NCBI GenBank assembly: GCA_964195155.1
Contig: CAXMOP010000073.1
Span: 1 to 6,082 of the forward strand
Length of the DNA stretch: 6,082 nt
Direction of reading: 5' to 3'
Source of the DNA: JACZST01 sp964195155
GTDB taxonomy: Bacteria > Actinomycetota > Acidimicrobiia > Spongiisociales > UBA5794
Shown: one piece after another, positions 1 to 5,647 of the stretch
Layout: the number at the start of each line of letters is the position of its first letter
Numbering within the stretch: position 1 is the first letter of the stretch
Position numbers and translations under genes: made by a program
Notes under the pieces: model-generated
Seen by the model: only the letters and a program-made list of their open reading frames with translations
Told to the model about the DNA's origin: nothing
The model's database searches: none

Positions 1-983
1 GTGGTGGCATCGAGATGGGCAAAGGTGGTGTGCGGCGCAGGGTCGGTGATGTCGTCCGCCGGCACGTAGATCGCCTGCAACGAGGTGATCGAGCGGCCCT
101 TCAGCGAGGTGATCAGCTCCTGGAGGAGCCCCATCTCACCGGCGAGCGTCGGCTGGTAGCCGACGGCGGAAGGCATCCGGCCCAGCAGCGTCGACACCTC
201 GGAGCCGGCCTGGGTGAAGCGGAAGATGTTGTCGATAAACAGCAGCACGTCCTGGCGCTGCACGTCGCGGAAGTACTCGGCCATGGTCAGCGCCGAGAGG
301 GCGACCCGCAGCCGAACGCCGGGCGGCTCGTCCATCTGCCCGAAGACCAGCGCCGCCTTGTCGATGACGCCCGACTCCTGCATCTCTCCATAGAGGTCGT
401 TGCCCTCACGGGTCCGCTCCCCCACCCCGGCGAACACCGAGACGCCGCCGTGCTCGGTGGCAACCCTCGTGATCATCTCCTGGATCAGCACCGTCTTGCC
501 GACGCCGGCCCCCCCGAAGAGCCCGATCTTGCCGCCCTCCAGGTAGGGGGACAGCAGATCGATCACCTTGATGCCGGTCTCGAAGATCTTGCTCTGCGCC
601 TCGACTTCGTCGAACGGGGGTGGCTCACGGTGGATCGGCCACCACTCGCCGGAGAACTCGAGGTCCGGAGCGTCGAGGCAAACCCCCCAGGCGTTGAAGA
701 TGTGGCTCAGGGTCTGATCACCGACCGGGACCTTGATCGGCTCGCCGGTGTTGCGCACCTCGGCGCCGCGCACGATGCCGTCGGTCGGCGCCAAGGCAAT
801 GGCCCGAACCTGGCTGTCGCCGAGCTGTGCGGCAACCTCGCTGATCACGGTCCGCTTCTCGCCGCCGATCTCGATGTCGACCTCGATGGCGGTGTTGATC
901 TCGGGCAGCGCCTCCGCAGGGAACTCGACGTCGATGACCGGGCCCGCCACTTTGACGATCCGACCGTTTGGCTTGTCAGTCAT
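1..983 (-). CDS. atpD: ATP synthase F1 beta subunit (partial, 3' end missing)
   Basis: Catalytic subunit of F1, which makes ATP from ADP and phosphate (EC 7.1.2.2) on the cytoplasmic face of the membrane. The ATG start follows a GAGGA ribosome binding site five bases upstream. About 327 codons are present before the left edge, ending in the conserved 'FAHLDAT' segment. Family members are about 460 to 485 residues, so the rest of the nucleotide-binding domain and the C-terminal DELSEED domain are outside the window. Visible parts are the N-terminal beta-barrel (about 1-85), the Walker A loop GGAGVGKT at 157-164 (K163, T164), the catalytic glutamate and arginine in GERTR (E189, R190), and the Walker B strand LLFID ending at D251. 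The motif 'GRMPSAVGYQPTLA' follows. Residues 99-124 resemble actinobacterial beta subunits ('CLDAP', 'IHREPPPF'). One small oddity is 'TLSH' at 91-94 where 'TLGR' or 'TLGH' is usual. It starts 21 bases after atpG, in the same frame. Identification is secure. Confidence 0.98.
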   Translation of the reverse strand, partial: MTDKPNGRIVKVAGPVIDVEFPAEALPEINTAIEVDIEIGGEKRTVISEVAAQLGDSQVRAIALAPTDGIVRGAEVRNTGEPIKVPVGDQTLSHIFNAWGVCLDAPDLEFSGEWWPIHREPPPFDEVEAQSKIFETGIKVIDLLSPYLEGGKIGLFGGAGVGKTVLIQEMITRVATEHGGVSVFAGVGERTREGNDLYGEMQESGVIDKAALVFGQMDEPPGVRLRVALSALTMAEYFRDVQRQDVLLFIDNIFRFTQAGSEVSTLLGRMPSAVGYQPTLAGEMGLLQELITSLKGRSITSLQAIYVPADDITDPAPHTTFAHLDAT

Positions 984-988
984 GTGCT

Positions 989-993
989 TCCTC
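989..993 (-). promoter_or_regulatory. Ribosome binding site of atpD
   Basis: GAGGA on the minus strand, five bases before the ATG at 983, in the 21-base gap after the atpG stop. It supports the chosen atpD start. No terminator or promoter is visible in this gap, so atpD is probably read on the same transcript as atpG. Confidence 0.75.
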
Positions 994-1004
994 TTGTGGG
1001 ATGT

Positions 1005-1889
1005 CTATCCATGCGCGAGTGCCTCGGCGGCCCCCACGATCTCTGAAATCTCTGTGGTGATCTCGGCCTGCCGGGCCTGGTTGCTCTCGCGGGTGAGGAT
1101 CTTGATGAGCTCCTCAGCGTTCTCGGTGGCCGCCTTCATTGCCCGGCGGCGAGCGGCGTGCTCGGCGGCCGAGGCGTCGAGGAGGATGCCGAAGGTGGTT
1201 CCCTCCAGGTAGCGCGGCAGCAGCCGGTTGAGGATGGCCTCCGGACTTGGCTCATAGGTATACCCAGCCGTGCCCGCTTCGTCGGTATCGCCCTCGCCTG
1301 CTGCGGGCGGCTCGATCGGGAGCAGCGGCCAGCGCACCGGAGTCTGGGTCAGCGCAGAGATGTAGCGGGTGGTGAACACTTCGACCATGTCGACCGCGCC
1401 CGCCTGATACTCGTCGATCAACACATTGGCGATGGCCCTGGCATCTCCGTACACCGGCAGGTCGGTGACGTCGAGCCAGCTGGCGGCGATCTCCTGGTTG
1501 CGGTACCGGAAATATGCCTGTGCTTTCTTTCCGACCGTATACATGCGCACGGCACGGTCGTTGAATCGATGGTCGTGGATCTGGCGCTCGGCCATCCGAA
1601 TCACCGACGTGTTGTAGGCGCCGGCCAGGCCGCGGTCGGACGTCACGACCAGCATCCCGACGGTGTTCGGCTCCCTCGTCTCCAGCAGCGGATGCGACGC
1701 CGAGCCTGCCGCCGCCACGTTTCGGGTCACTTCGGTCAGCTTCTCGGCATAGGGGCGGGCCTCGACGAGCCGAGTTTGGGCCTTGCCGATGCGTGCGGTA
1801 GCGATGAGCTCCATCGCCCGCGTGATCTTCATCGTCGATTGGACGCTGCGGATCCTGCGGCGGATCAGTCGGAGCTCGGCGGAGGCCAT
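1005..1889 (-). CDS. atpG: ATP synthase F1 gamma subunit
   Basis: Central rotor shaft of F1. It turns inside the alpha3beta3 head and couples c-ring rotation to catalysis. The length of 294 residues fits the family (287 in E. coli). The N-terminal helix (about 1-58) carries the family signature 'RIRSVQSTMKITRAMELIA' at 12-30, and the C-terminal helix (about 245-292) ends in 'QARQAEITTEISEIVGAAEA'. Both form the antiparallel coiled coil of the shaft. Between them lies the globular domain with 'TSDRGLAGAYN' at 83-93, where many homologues have Cys in place of the Ala after Leu. Residues 194-208 are an acidic, Gly/Ala-rich loop without recognisable conservation. I see no extra segment around residues 160-170, where mycobacterial gamma has an insertion. 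The ATG start lies 5 bases after the atpA stop and its G-rich ribosome binding site is inside the last atpA codons, suggesting translational coupling. It ends in TAG, 21 bases before atpD. Confidence 0.97.
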   Translation of the reverse strand: MASAELRLIRRRIRSVQSTMKITRAMELIATARIGKAQTRLVEARPYAEKLTEVTRNVAAAGSASHPLLETREPNTVGMLVVTSDRGLAGAYNTSVIRMAERQIHDHRFNDRAVRMYTVGKKAQAYFRYRNQEIAASWLDVTDLPVYGDARAIANVLIDEYQAGAVDMVEVFTTRYISALTQTPVRWPLLPIEPPAAGEGDTDEAGTAGYTYEPSPEAILNRLLPRYLEGTTFGILLDASAAEHAARRRAMKAATENAEELIKILTRESNQARQAEITTEISEIVGAAEALAHG

Positions 1890-1894
1890 CGGTG

Positions 1895-3412
1895 CTACCC
1901 CCCTTCGGGGGCCCAGGACTCGGCAAACGCGGTGATGGCCGTGCTCATCGCGTCCTCATCCATCTGGCCGGTCTCTGCGATCTCGTCGAGCAGCGAGCCG
2001 TGCCGGGTTCGCATGTGGTCGAGCAAGGCAGCCTCGAATTCCTGGACTTGGAAGATCTCAATCCCGTCCATGTAGCCCTCGGTGACGGCGAAGATCATCA
2101 CCACCTGTTCGGAGACCGGCACCGGCGCGAACTGCCCCTGTTTCAGCACCTCCACGACACGGCGCCCCCGCTCGAGTTGGGCAAGTGAGGTGGCGTCGAG
2201 CTCGGACCCGAACTCGGCGAAGGCCTCGAGCTCACGGAACTGGGCCAGGTTGAGGCGAAGCGGGCCTGCGATGGACTTCATCGCCTTGATCTGAGCGTTT
2301 CCGCCCACCCGGGACACCGAGATCCCCGCGTTCATCGCCGGTCGGATCCCCGAGTAGAACAGGTCGGCCTCGAGGTAGATCTGCCCGTCGGTGATCGAAA
2401 TCACGTTGGTCGGGATGTAGGCCGAGACGTCGTTTGCCTTGGTCTCGATGATGGGAAGCGCGGTCAGCGAACCGCCACCCAGATCGTCCGACAGCTTGGC
2501 GGCCCGCTCGAGCAGCCGGCTGTGCAGGTAGAAGACGTCACCGGGATAGGCCTCGCGACCCGGCGGGCGGCGTAGCAGCAGCGACAGCTCACGGTAGGCA
2601 ACGGCCTGCTTCGACAGGTCGTCGAAGACCACCAGAGCGTGCTCGCCGTTGTACATCCAATACTGCCCGATCGCCGATCCGGCATACGGCGCATACATCT
2701 GAAGGGCGGCGGGGTCCGCCGCCGAGGCATTCACGACCACCGTGTATTCCATGGCCCCGGCCTGCTCCAGCGAGTCGACGACCTCGACAACGGTGGAGTT
2801 CTTCTGACCAATGGCGACATAGATGCACTTCACGCCCTCGGCGGCCTGATTGATGATCGTGTCGACGACGATGGCGGTCTTGCCGGTCTGGCGGTCGCCG
2901 ATGATGAGCTGGCGCTGGCCCCTTCCCACCGGGGTCATCGAGTCGATGGCCTTGATCCCGGTCTGGAGTGGCTCTTTCACCGGCTGGCGCTGGACGACCG
3001 ATGGCGCCTGAGTCTCGAGGAACCTTCGCTCCTTCGTTTCGATCGGACCCTTGCCGTCGATCGGATTGCCCAGGGAGTCCACGACCCTACCGAGCAGGGC
3101 ATCGCCGACCGGCACCGAGAGCACCCGGCCGGTGGAACGGACCTCGTCGCCTTCTTCCAGATGGGATGACTCGCCCATCAGGACGGCGCCGATCTCTCCC
3201 GGGTCGAGGTTGAACACGGTGCCGATGAGCCCACCCGGGAAGTCGAGGAGCTCCGAGGCCATGGCATTCGGAAGACCAGACACGGTCGCCACGCCGTCGC
3301 CGACGGCGGTGACATAGCCGACGGTCTCGGCTGCGACCGCCGGCTTCCATCCTTCGAGATTCTCTCGGAGCGCCGCAGTCACGTCGCCCGGATCGAGTGT
3401 CAGCTCTGACAT
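1895..3412 (-). CDS. atpA: ATP synthase F1 alpha subunit
   Basis: Non-catalytic nucleotide-binding subunit of the F1 head, which alternates with beta in the alpha3beta3 hexamer and supplies the arginine finger to the catalytic site. It has 505 residues against 513 in E. coli. An N-terminal helix (about 1-22) that should contact delta is followed by the beta-barrel (about 27-95), the Walker A loop GDRQTGKT at 172-179 (K178), the Walker B strand 'ALVVFDD' at 259-265, the signature 'PGREAYPGDVFYLHSRLLER' at 284-303, and the arginine finger R368 in 'SVSRVGG'. The C-terminal helical domain runs from about 380. It ends at 'SWAPEGG', without the long C-terminal extension of mycobacterial alpha. Compared with E. 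coli it lacks about 11 residues near 309-314. The ATG lies 4 bases after the atpH stop. The AGGGA overlapping that stop is only one base from the ATG, so initiation probably relies on coupling or on the GGGG 8 bases upstream. The stop is TAG. Confidence 0.98.
   Translation of the reverse strand: MSELTLDPGDVTAALRENLEGWKPAVAAETVGYVTAVGDGVATVSGLPNAMASELLDFPGGLIGTVFNLDPGEIGAVLMGESSHLEEGDEVRSTGRVLSVPVGDALLGRVVDSLGNPIDGKGPIETKERRFLETQAPSVVQRQPVKEPLQTGIKAIDSMTPVGRGQRQLIIGDRQTGKTAIVVDTIINQAAEGVKCIYVAIGQKNSTVVEVVDSLEQAGAMEYTVVVNASAADPAALQMYAPYAGSAIGQYWMYNGEHALVVFDDLSKQAVAYRELSLLLRRPPGREAYPGDVFYLHSRLLERAAKLSDDLGGGSLTALPIIETKANDVSAYIPTNVISITDGQIYLEADLFYSGIRPAMNAGISVSRVGGNAQIKAMKSIAGPLRLNLAQFRELEAFAEFGSELDATSLAQLERGRRVVEVLKQGQFAPVPVSEQVVMIFAVTEGYMDGIEIFQVQEFEAALLDHMRTRHGSLLDEIAETGQMDEDAMSTAITAFAESWAPEGG
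1898..1911 (-). promoter_or_regulatory. Short GC hairpin overlapping the atpG ribosome binding site
   Basis: On the minus strand the last sense codons of atpA read CCCCCGAAGGGGGG just before its TAG stop. The C run can pair with the G run to form a stem of 5 base pairs with a loop of 3 to 4 bases. The same G run is the only purine-rich stretch at a suitable distance from the atpG ATG (8 bases downstream), so the hairpin would hide the atpG ribosome binding site until a ribosome finishing atpA opens it. The sequence is seen; the coupling role is inferred. There is no T tract after it, so it is not an intrinsic terminator. Confidence 0.45.
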
Positions 3413-3416
3413 TTCC

Positions 3417-3959
3417 CTAACCCCATTGCTCGCGAAGATCGTCGAACCGGCTCTTCACCGATCCATCGAAAACGGTATCTCCAACCTGGGCCACGATCCC
3501 GCCGATGACCGACGGGTCGGTGACCGCTTTCACCTGAACGCTCTTGCCGGTGGCCTCGGACAGGGCAGCCTCGATCCGGGCGACCTGCTCGTCGCTGAGG
3601 GGGGTGGCCGATCGAACCTCGGCAACCACCGATCCTTCTCCCTCGGCGGCAAGCGATGCCACCCGGGAAGCGATCCCCTCGATGTGCTTGGCCTGACCGG
3701 CGGCGATGAAGAAGTTGACTGCGGCAACAACGACCGGATTGGCGCGAGCGCCGAGCAGGTCGTCGATGACCGCTTGTTTGCGGTCGACGGGAATCTGGGG
3801 GTCGGCGAGGGTGTCGCGCAACTCCTGGTTGCCGGCAATGCCCTTGGCGGCCCCATAGAACTCGTCGGTGAAGGCCGCGGGGTCCTGCTGAGCAGCGGCA
3901 ATGCCCGCCACAGCAGTGGCGTAGCCGTCAAGGCGCTCGGGATTGGCGGTGGTGACCAT
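3417..3959 (-). CDS. atpH: ATP synthase F1 delta subunit (OSCP family)
   Basis: Stator subunit that sits on top of the F1 head and binds the alpha N-termini and the end of the b stalk, keeping the head from turning with the rotor. The 180 residues match the family (177 in E. coli). The N-terminal helical domain spans about 1-105, with 'LADPQIPVDRKQAVIDDLLG' at 51-70. The C-terminal domain carries the family signature 'DPSVIGGIVAQVGDTVFDGS' at 148-167, followed by 'VKSRFDDLREQW'. The ATG is three bases after the atpF stop and in the same reading frame. No good Shine-Dalgarno sequence precedes it, the nearest purine run being GGGGGC about 15 bases upstream, so translation by reinitiation after atpF is likely. 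Unlike mycobacteria, delta is not fused to a b-type domain here. The stop is TAG, 4 bases before the atpA ATG. Confidence 0.96.
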   Translation of the reverse strand: MVTTANPERLDGYATAVAGIAAAQQDPAAFTDEFYGAAKGIAGNQELRDTLADPQIPVDRKQAVIDDLLGARANPVVVAAVNFFIAAGQAKHIEGIASRVASLAAEGEGSVVAEVRSATPLSDEQVARIEAALSEATGKSVQVKAVTDPSVIGGIVAQVGDTVFDGSVKSRFDDLREQWG

Positions 3960-3962
3960 CGG

Positions 3963-4541
3963 CTAGCTCATGCCCCCGAGCTCATCGATATAGCGGTCGA
4001 CCAACTCGCGCTGGGAGTCGTCATCGAGGGCAAGCCCGGTCACCCGCTCGGCGACGTCGATGGACAGATCGGCGACCTGCCGGCGCAGCTCTCCAGCGAC
4101 GCGCTCTCGCTCGGCGACGATCTCGTCCTGGGCGCGCTCCTTGATCTGCTCCGCCTCGGTCTCGGCCCGCTCGATGATGCCGGCCTTCACCGCGTCGGCA
4201 GCGTCGCGGGCCTCCTCACTGAGGCGGGCGGCCTCCGCTGTAGAGTCTGCCCGCTGTTTTTCATAGTCGGCAAGGAGGCTCTCGGCCTCCTGCTTGGCGG
4301 TCTCGGCGGCCTCCAGCTTGGCGTTGATCGCCTGCTGTCGAGCCTCCAGCGCCGTGTTCAAAGCGGGGATCGCCCACTTCCACACGAAGAAGAACACGAT
4401 CGAGAAGGCGATGATGCCGGCGATGAGCTCCTCGGAAGCAGGGAGCAGCAGCCCGACGCCGCCCGACTCCTCCGCGGGCTCCTCCGAGATCGGCTCCACC
4501 TCTTGGAGCAACGACCACACCTGCGTCAGCAACACGTACAT
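3963..4541 (-). CDS. atpF: ATP synthase Fo b subunit
   Basis: Peripheral stalk subunit, anchored in the membrane by one helix and reaching up to delta as a dimeric coiled coil. It has 192 residues against 156 in E. coli. The extra length is partly an N-terminal segment of about 36 residues with an acidic stretch 'EEPAEESGG' at 20-28. The single membrane helix is at about 38-57 ('ELIAGIIAFSIVFFFVWKWA'), followed by the usual 'IPALNTALEARQQAI' start of the stalk and a long charged Ala/Glu/Arg/Lys-rich helix (about 62-168) without prolines. The C-terminal end 'DRYIDELGGM' is typical of actinobacterial and related b subunits. The ATG start is fixed by a perfect AGGAGG eight bases upstream. The gene begins 12 bases after atpE and ends in TAG three bases before atpH. 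It is in the same reading frame as both neighbours. Confidence 0.96.
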   Translation of the reverse strand: MYVLLTQVWSLLQEVEPISEEPAEESGGVGLLLPASEELIAGIIAFSIVFFFVWKWAIPALNTALEARQQAINAKLEAAETAKQEAESLLADYEKQRADSTAEAARLSEEARDAADAVKAGIIERAETEAEQIKERAQDEIVAERERVAGELRRQVADLSIDVAERVTGLALDDDSQRELVDRYIDELGGMS

Positions 4542-4549
4542 GTTGGGCG

Positions 4550-4555
4550 CCTCCT
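4550..4555 (-). promoter_or_regulatory. Consensus ribosome binding site of atpF, overlapping the atpE stop
   Basis: AGGAGG on the minus strand, eight bases before the atpF ATG at 4541. It is the strongest Shine-Dalgarno sequence in the window. Its first two bases (AG) are the last two of the atpE TAG stop, so a ribosome ending atpE sits directly on the atpF initiation site. It fixes the atpF start and explains the extended N-terminus. Confidence 0.85.
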
Positions 4556-4766
4556 AGGTGAGGAAGAAGAGCACGAACCCGATGAGGGCCAGCGCTTCGG
4601 TGAACGCGATGCCGAGGAACATCGTGGTCCTGACCATGCCGGCGGCTTCGGGCTGGCGCGCCATGGCCTGTACGGCGTTGCCGGCAATAATGCCGATGCC
4701 AACGCCGGGGCCAATAGCGGCGAGACCGTAGCCGATGAGGGCCAGTGATCCGCTGATCGCTTCCAT
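4554..4766 (-). CDS. atpE: ATP synthase Fo c subunit (proteolipid)
   Basis: Forms the rotating membrane ring; each copy carries one ion across with the carboxylate in its second helix. I chose the ATG at 4766, giving 70 residues, because the protein then begins 'MEAISGSLALIGYG' like other c subunits and an AAAGGGA ribosome binding site precedes it. A TTG at 4808 in the same frame would add 14 polar residues unlike the family. Helix 1 (about 5-33) has the glycine-packed motif 'GPGVGIGIIAG' at 19-29, the polar loop has the conserved RQP at 37-39, and helix 2 (about 46-69) has the ion-binding glutamate E57. The positions that bind sodium in Na+-type c rings are I24 (Gln in Ilyobacter) and A58 (Ser), so protons are the likely ion. 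It lies 38 bases after atpB and 12 bases before atpF. The stop is TAG. Confidence 0.97.
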   Translation of the reverse strand: MEAISGSLALIGYGLAAIGPGVGIGIIAGNAVQAMARQPEAAGMVRTTMFLGIAFTEALALIGFVLFFLT

Positions 4767-4800
4767 GGTTTCCCTTTCTTGTCTGTCTCTGTTGTTCTCG
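4767..4800 (-). promoter_or_regulatory. T-free, A-rich leader with the ribosome binding site of atpE
   Basis: These 34 bases between atpB and atpE contain no T on the coding (minus) strand and are about half A, in a window that is otherwise GC-rich. They end with AAAGGGA at 4771-4777, with AGGG five bases before the ATG. Lacking U, the mRNA can form few pairs here and should be open for ribosome binding. The c subunit is needed in roughly ten or more copies per enzyme, and in E. coli the region before atpE is a known translational enhancer. That the same applies here is inference. Confidence 0.6.
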
Positions 4801-4804
4801 AAAA

Positions 4805-5647
4805 TCAATGTTGCGGGTGCATCGAGGTCTCGATGTACACCGCGGAAAGCAGAGTGAAGATGTAGGCCTGGAGCAGGATGACGATGACCTCGAACATGTA
4901 GATGGCGAGGGCGAGGGCGAGCCAGGCAAATCCGAAGAGTCCTTTGACCAGACCGATCTCGCCGATGCTCGTGATCGACACGTAGGCGGTCAGCAGCAGG
5001 ACCGTGAGCATGACGTGACCGGCGACCAGGTTGGCGAAGAGCCGCACCGCAAGCGAAAACGGCCGCACAAAGAAGATCGAGAAGAACTCGATGATCCCGA
5101 CCAGTGGCTTCAGACCGACGGGCACACCCGGTGGCCAGATGATCTCACCGATATACCGGAAGCCCTGCCGCCGTAGGCCGACCGCAATGAAGATCACGTA
5201 GGTCACCAGCGCGAGAAAGAGAGGGATGGCCATGCGCGACGTGATCGGGAAGTTGATGAACGGCGTCACCTCGAAGACGTTGCCGATGAGGATGAACAGG
5301 AACAGCGCCAGTAGATACGGGAAGAACTTGCCACCCTCGGGCCCGATGATGCCGACGGCCACCTCGTCGCGAACGAATCCCATGATGCCCTCGATCGAGA
5401 GCTGGAACTTGCCGGGTTGGGCTGCTTTCTTGCGCAAGCCGAAGAACAGAAGCGCAATGACGACCAGCGCTACGAAAAGGATGAGGACGACGGATCTCGT
5501 GATCGGAAATCCGAGGATCTCAAGCGTGACATCGCCGATGCGTATCGGCGTCCGAAACTCGAAAAGCTCGGTGACCTCGGATGGAGCGCAGACATTGGAG
5601 TTGGTGAGGTCGCACTCCTCGGTGGCGAGGATCATCATTCGCTCCAT
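4805..5647 (-). CDS. atpB: ATP synthase Fo a subunit
   Basis: Membrane stator subunit that holds the two half-channels through which protons reach and leave the c ring. From the ATG at 5647 it has 280 residues (271 in E. coli). Hydrophobic segments lie at about 50-70, 108-128, 138-157, 184-204, 206-226 and 240-272. The essential arginine is R202 in 'FSLAVRLFANLVAGH'. The last helix has 'FEVIVILLQAYIFTLLSAVY' at 252-271 with the conserved Q260. H211 and E253 occupy the positions of E219 and H245 in E. coli, the swapped pair also found in mitochondria. The start at 5647 has AGAGGGA six bases upstream and overlaps the atpI stop by 13 bases. Later ATGs at 5638 (an ATGA overlap) and 5635 (GGAG six bases upstream) are possible, and a GTG at 5692 is less likely. 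The N-terminal tail has two cysteines (C12, C20). The stop is TGA. Confidence 0.96.
   Translation of the reverse strand: MERMMILATEECDLTNSNVCAPSEVTELFEFRTPIRIGDVTLEILGFPITRSVVLILFVALVVIALLFFGLRKKAAQPGKFQLSIEGIMGFVRDEVAVGIIGPEGGKFFPYLLALFLFILIGNVFEVTPFINFPITSRMAIPLFLALVTYVIFIAVGLRRQGFRYIGEIIWPPGVPVGLKPLVGIIEFFSIFFVRPFSLAVRLFANLVAGHVMLTVLLLTAYVSITSIGEIGLVKGLFGFAWLALALAIYMFEVIVILLQAYIFTLLSAVYIETSMHPQH

Noticed and set aside
15..1046. Plus-strand open frame of 343 codons opposite atpD
   Set aside because: It is a shadow of the beta subunit gene, rich in Asp, His, Leu and Arg without known motifs. The beta gene on the other strand has every catalytic motif.
1898..1912. GC hairpin as an intrinsic terminator between atpA and atpG
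   Set aside because: The stem is short, there is no following T tract on the minus strand, and termination in the middle of an essential operon is implausible.
1158..2075. Plus-strand open frame of 305 codons opposite atpG and the end of atpA
   Set aside because: It is antisense to conserved gamma sequence and crosses the atpA-atpG junction. No family resemblance or ribosome binding site was seen.
3426..4748. Long plus-strand open frame of 440 codons opposite atpH, atpF and atpE
   Set aside because: It is antisense to three clear ATP synthase genes. The translation is low-complexity (Leu, Gly, Asp, Arg rich) with no recognisable domain, as expected for the reverse complement of GC-rich coding sequence.
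4767..4808. Upstream TTG start for atpE giving 84 residues
   Set aside because: It would add a polar 14-residue tail foreign to c subunits and would overlap the atpB stop. The ATG at 4766 has a good ribosome binding site and the expected N-terminus.
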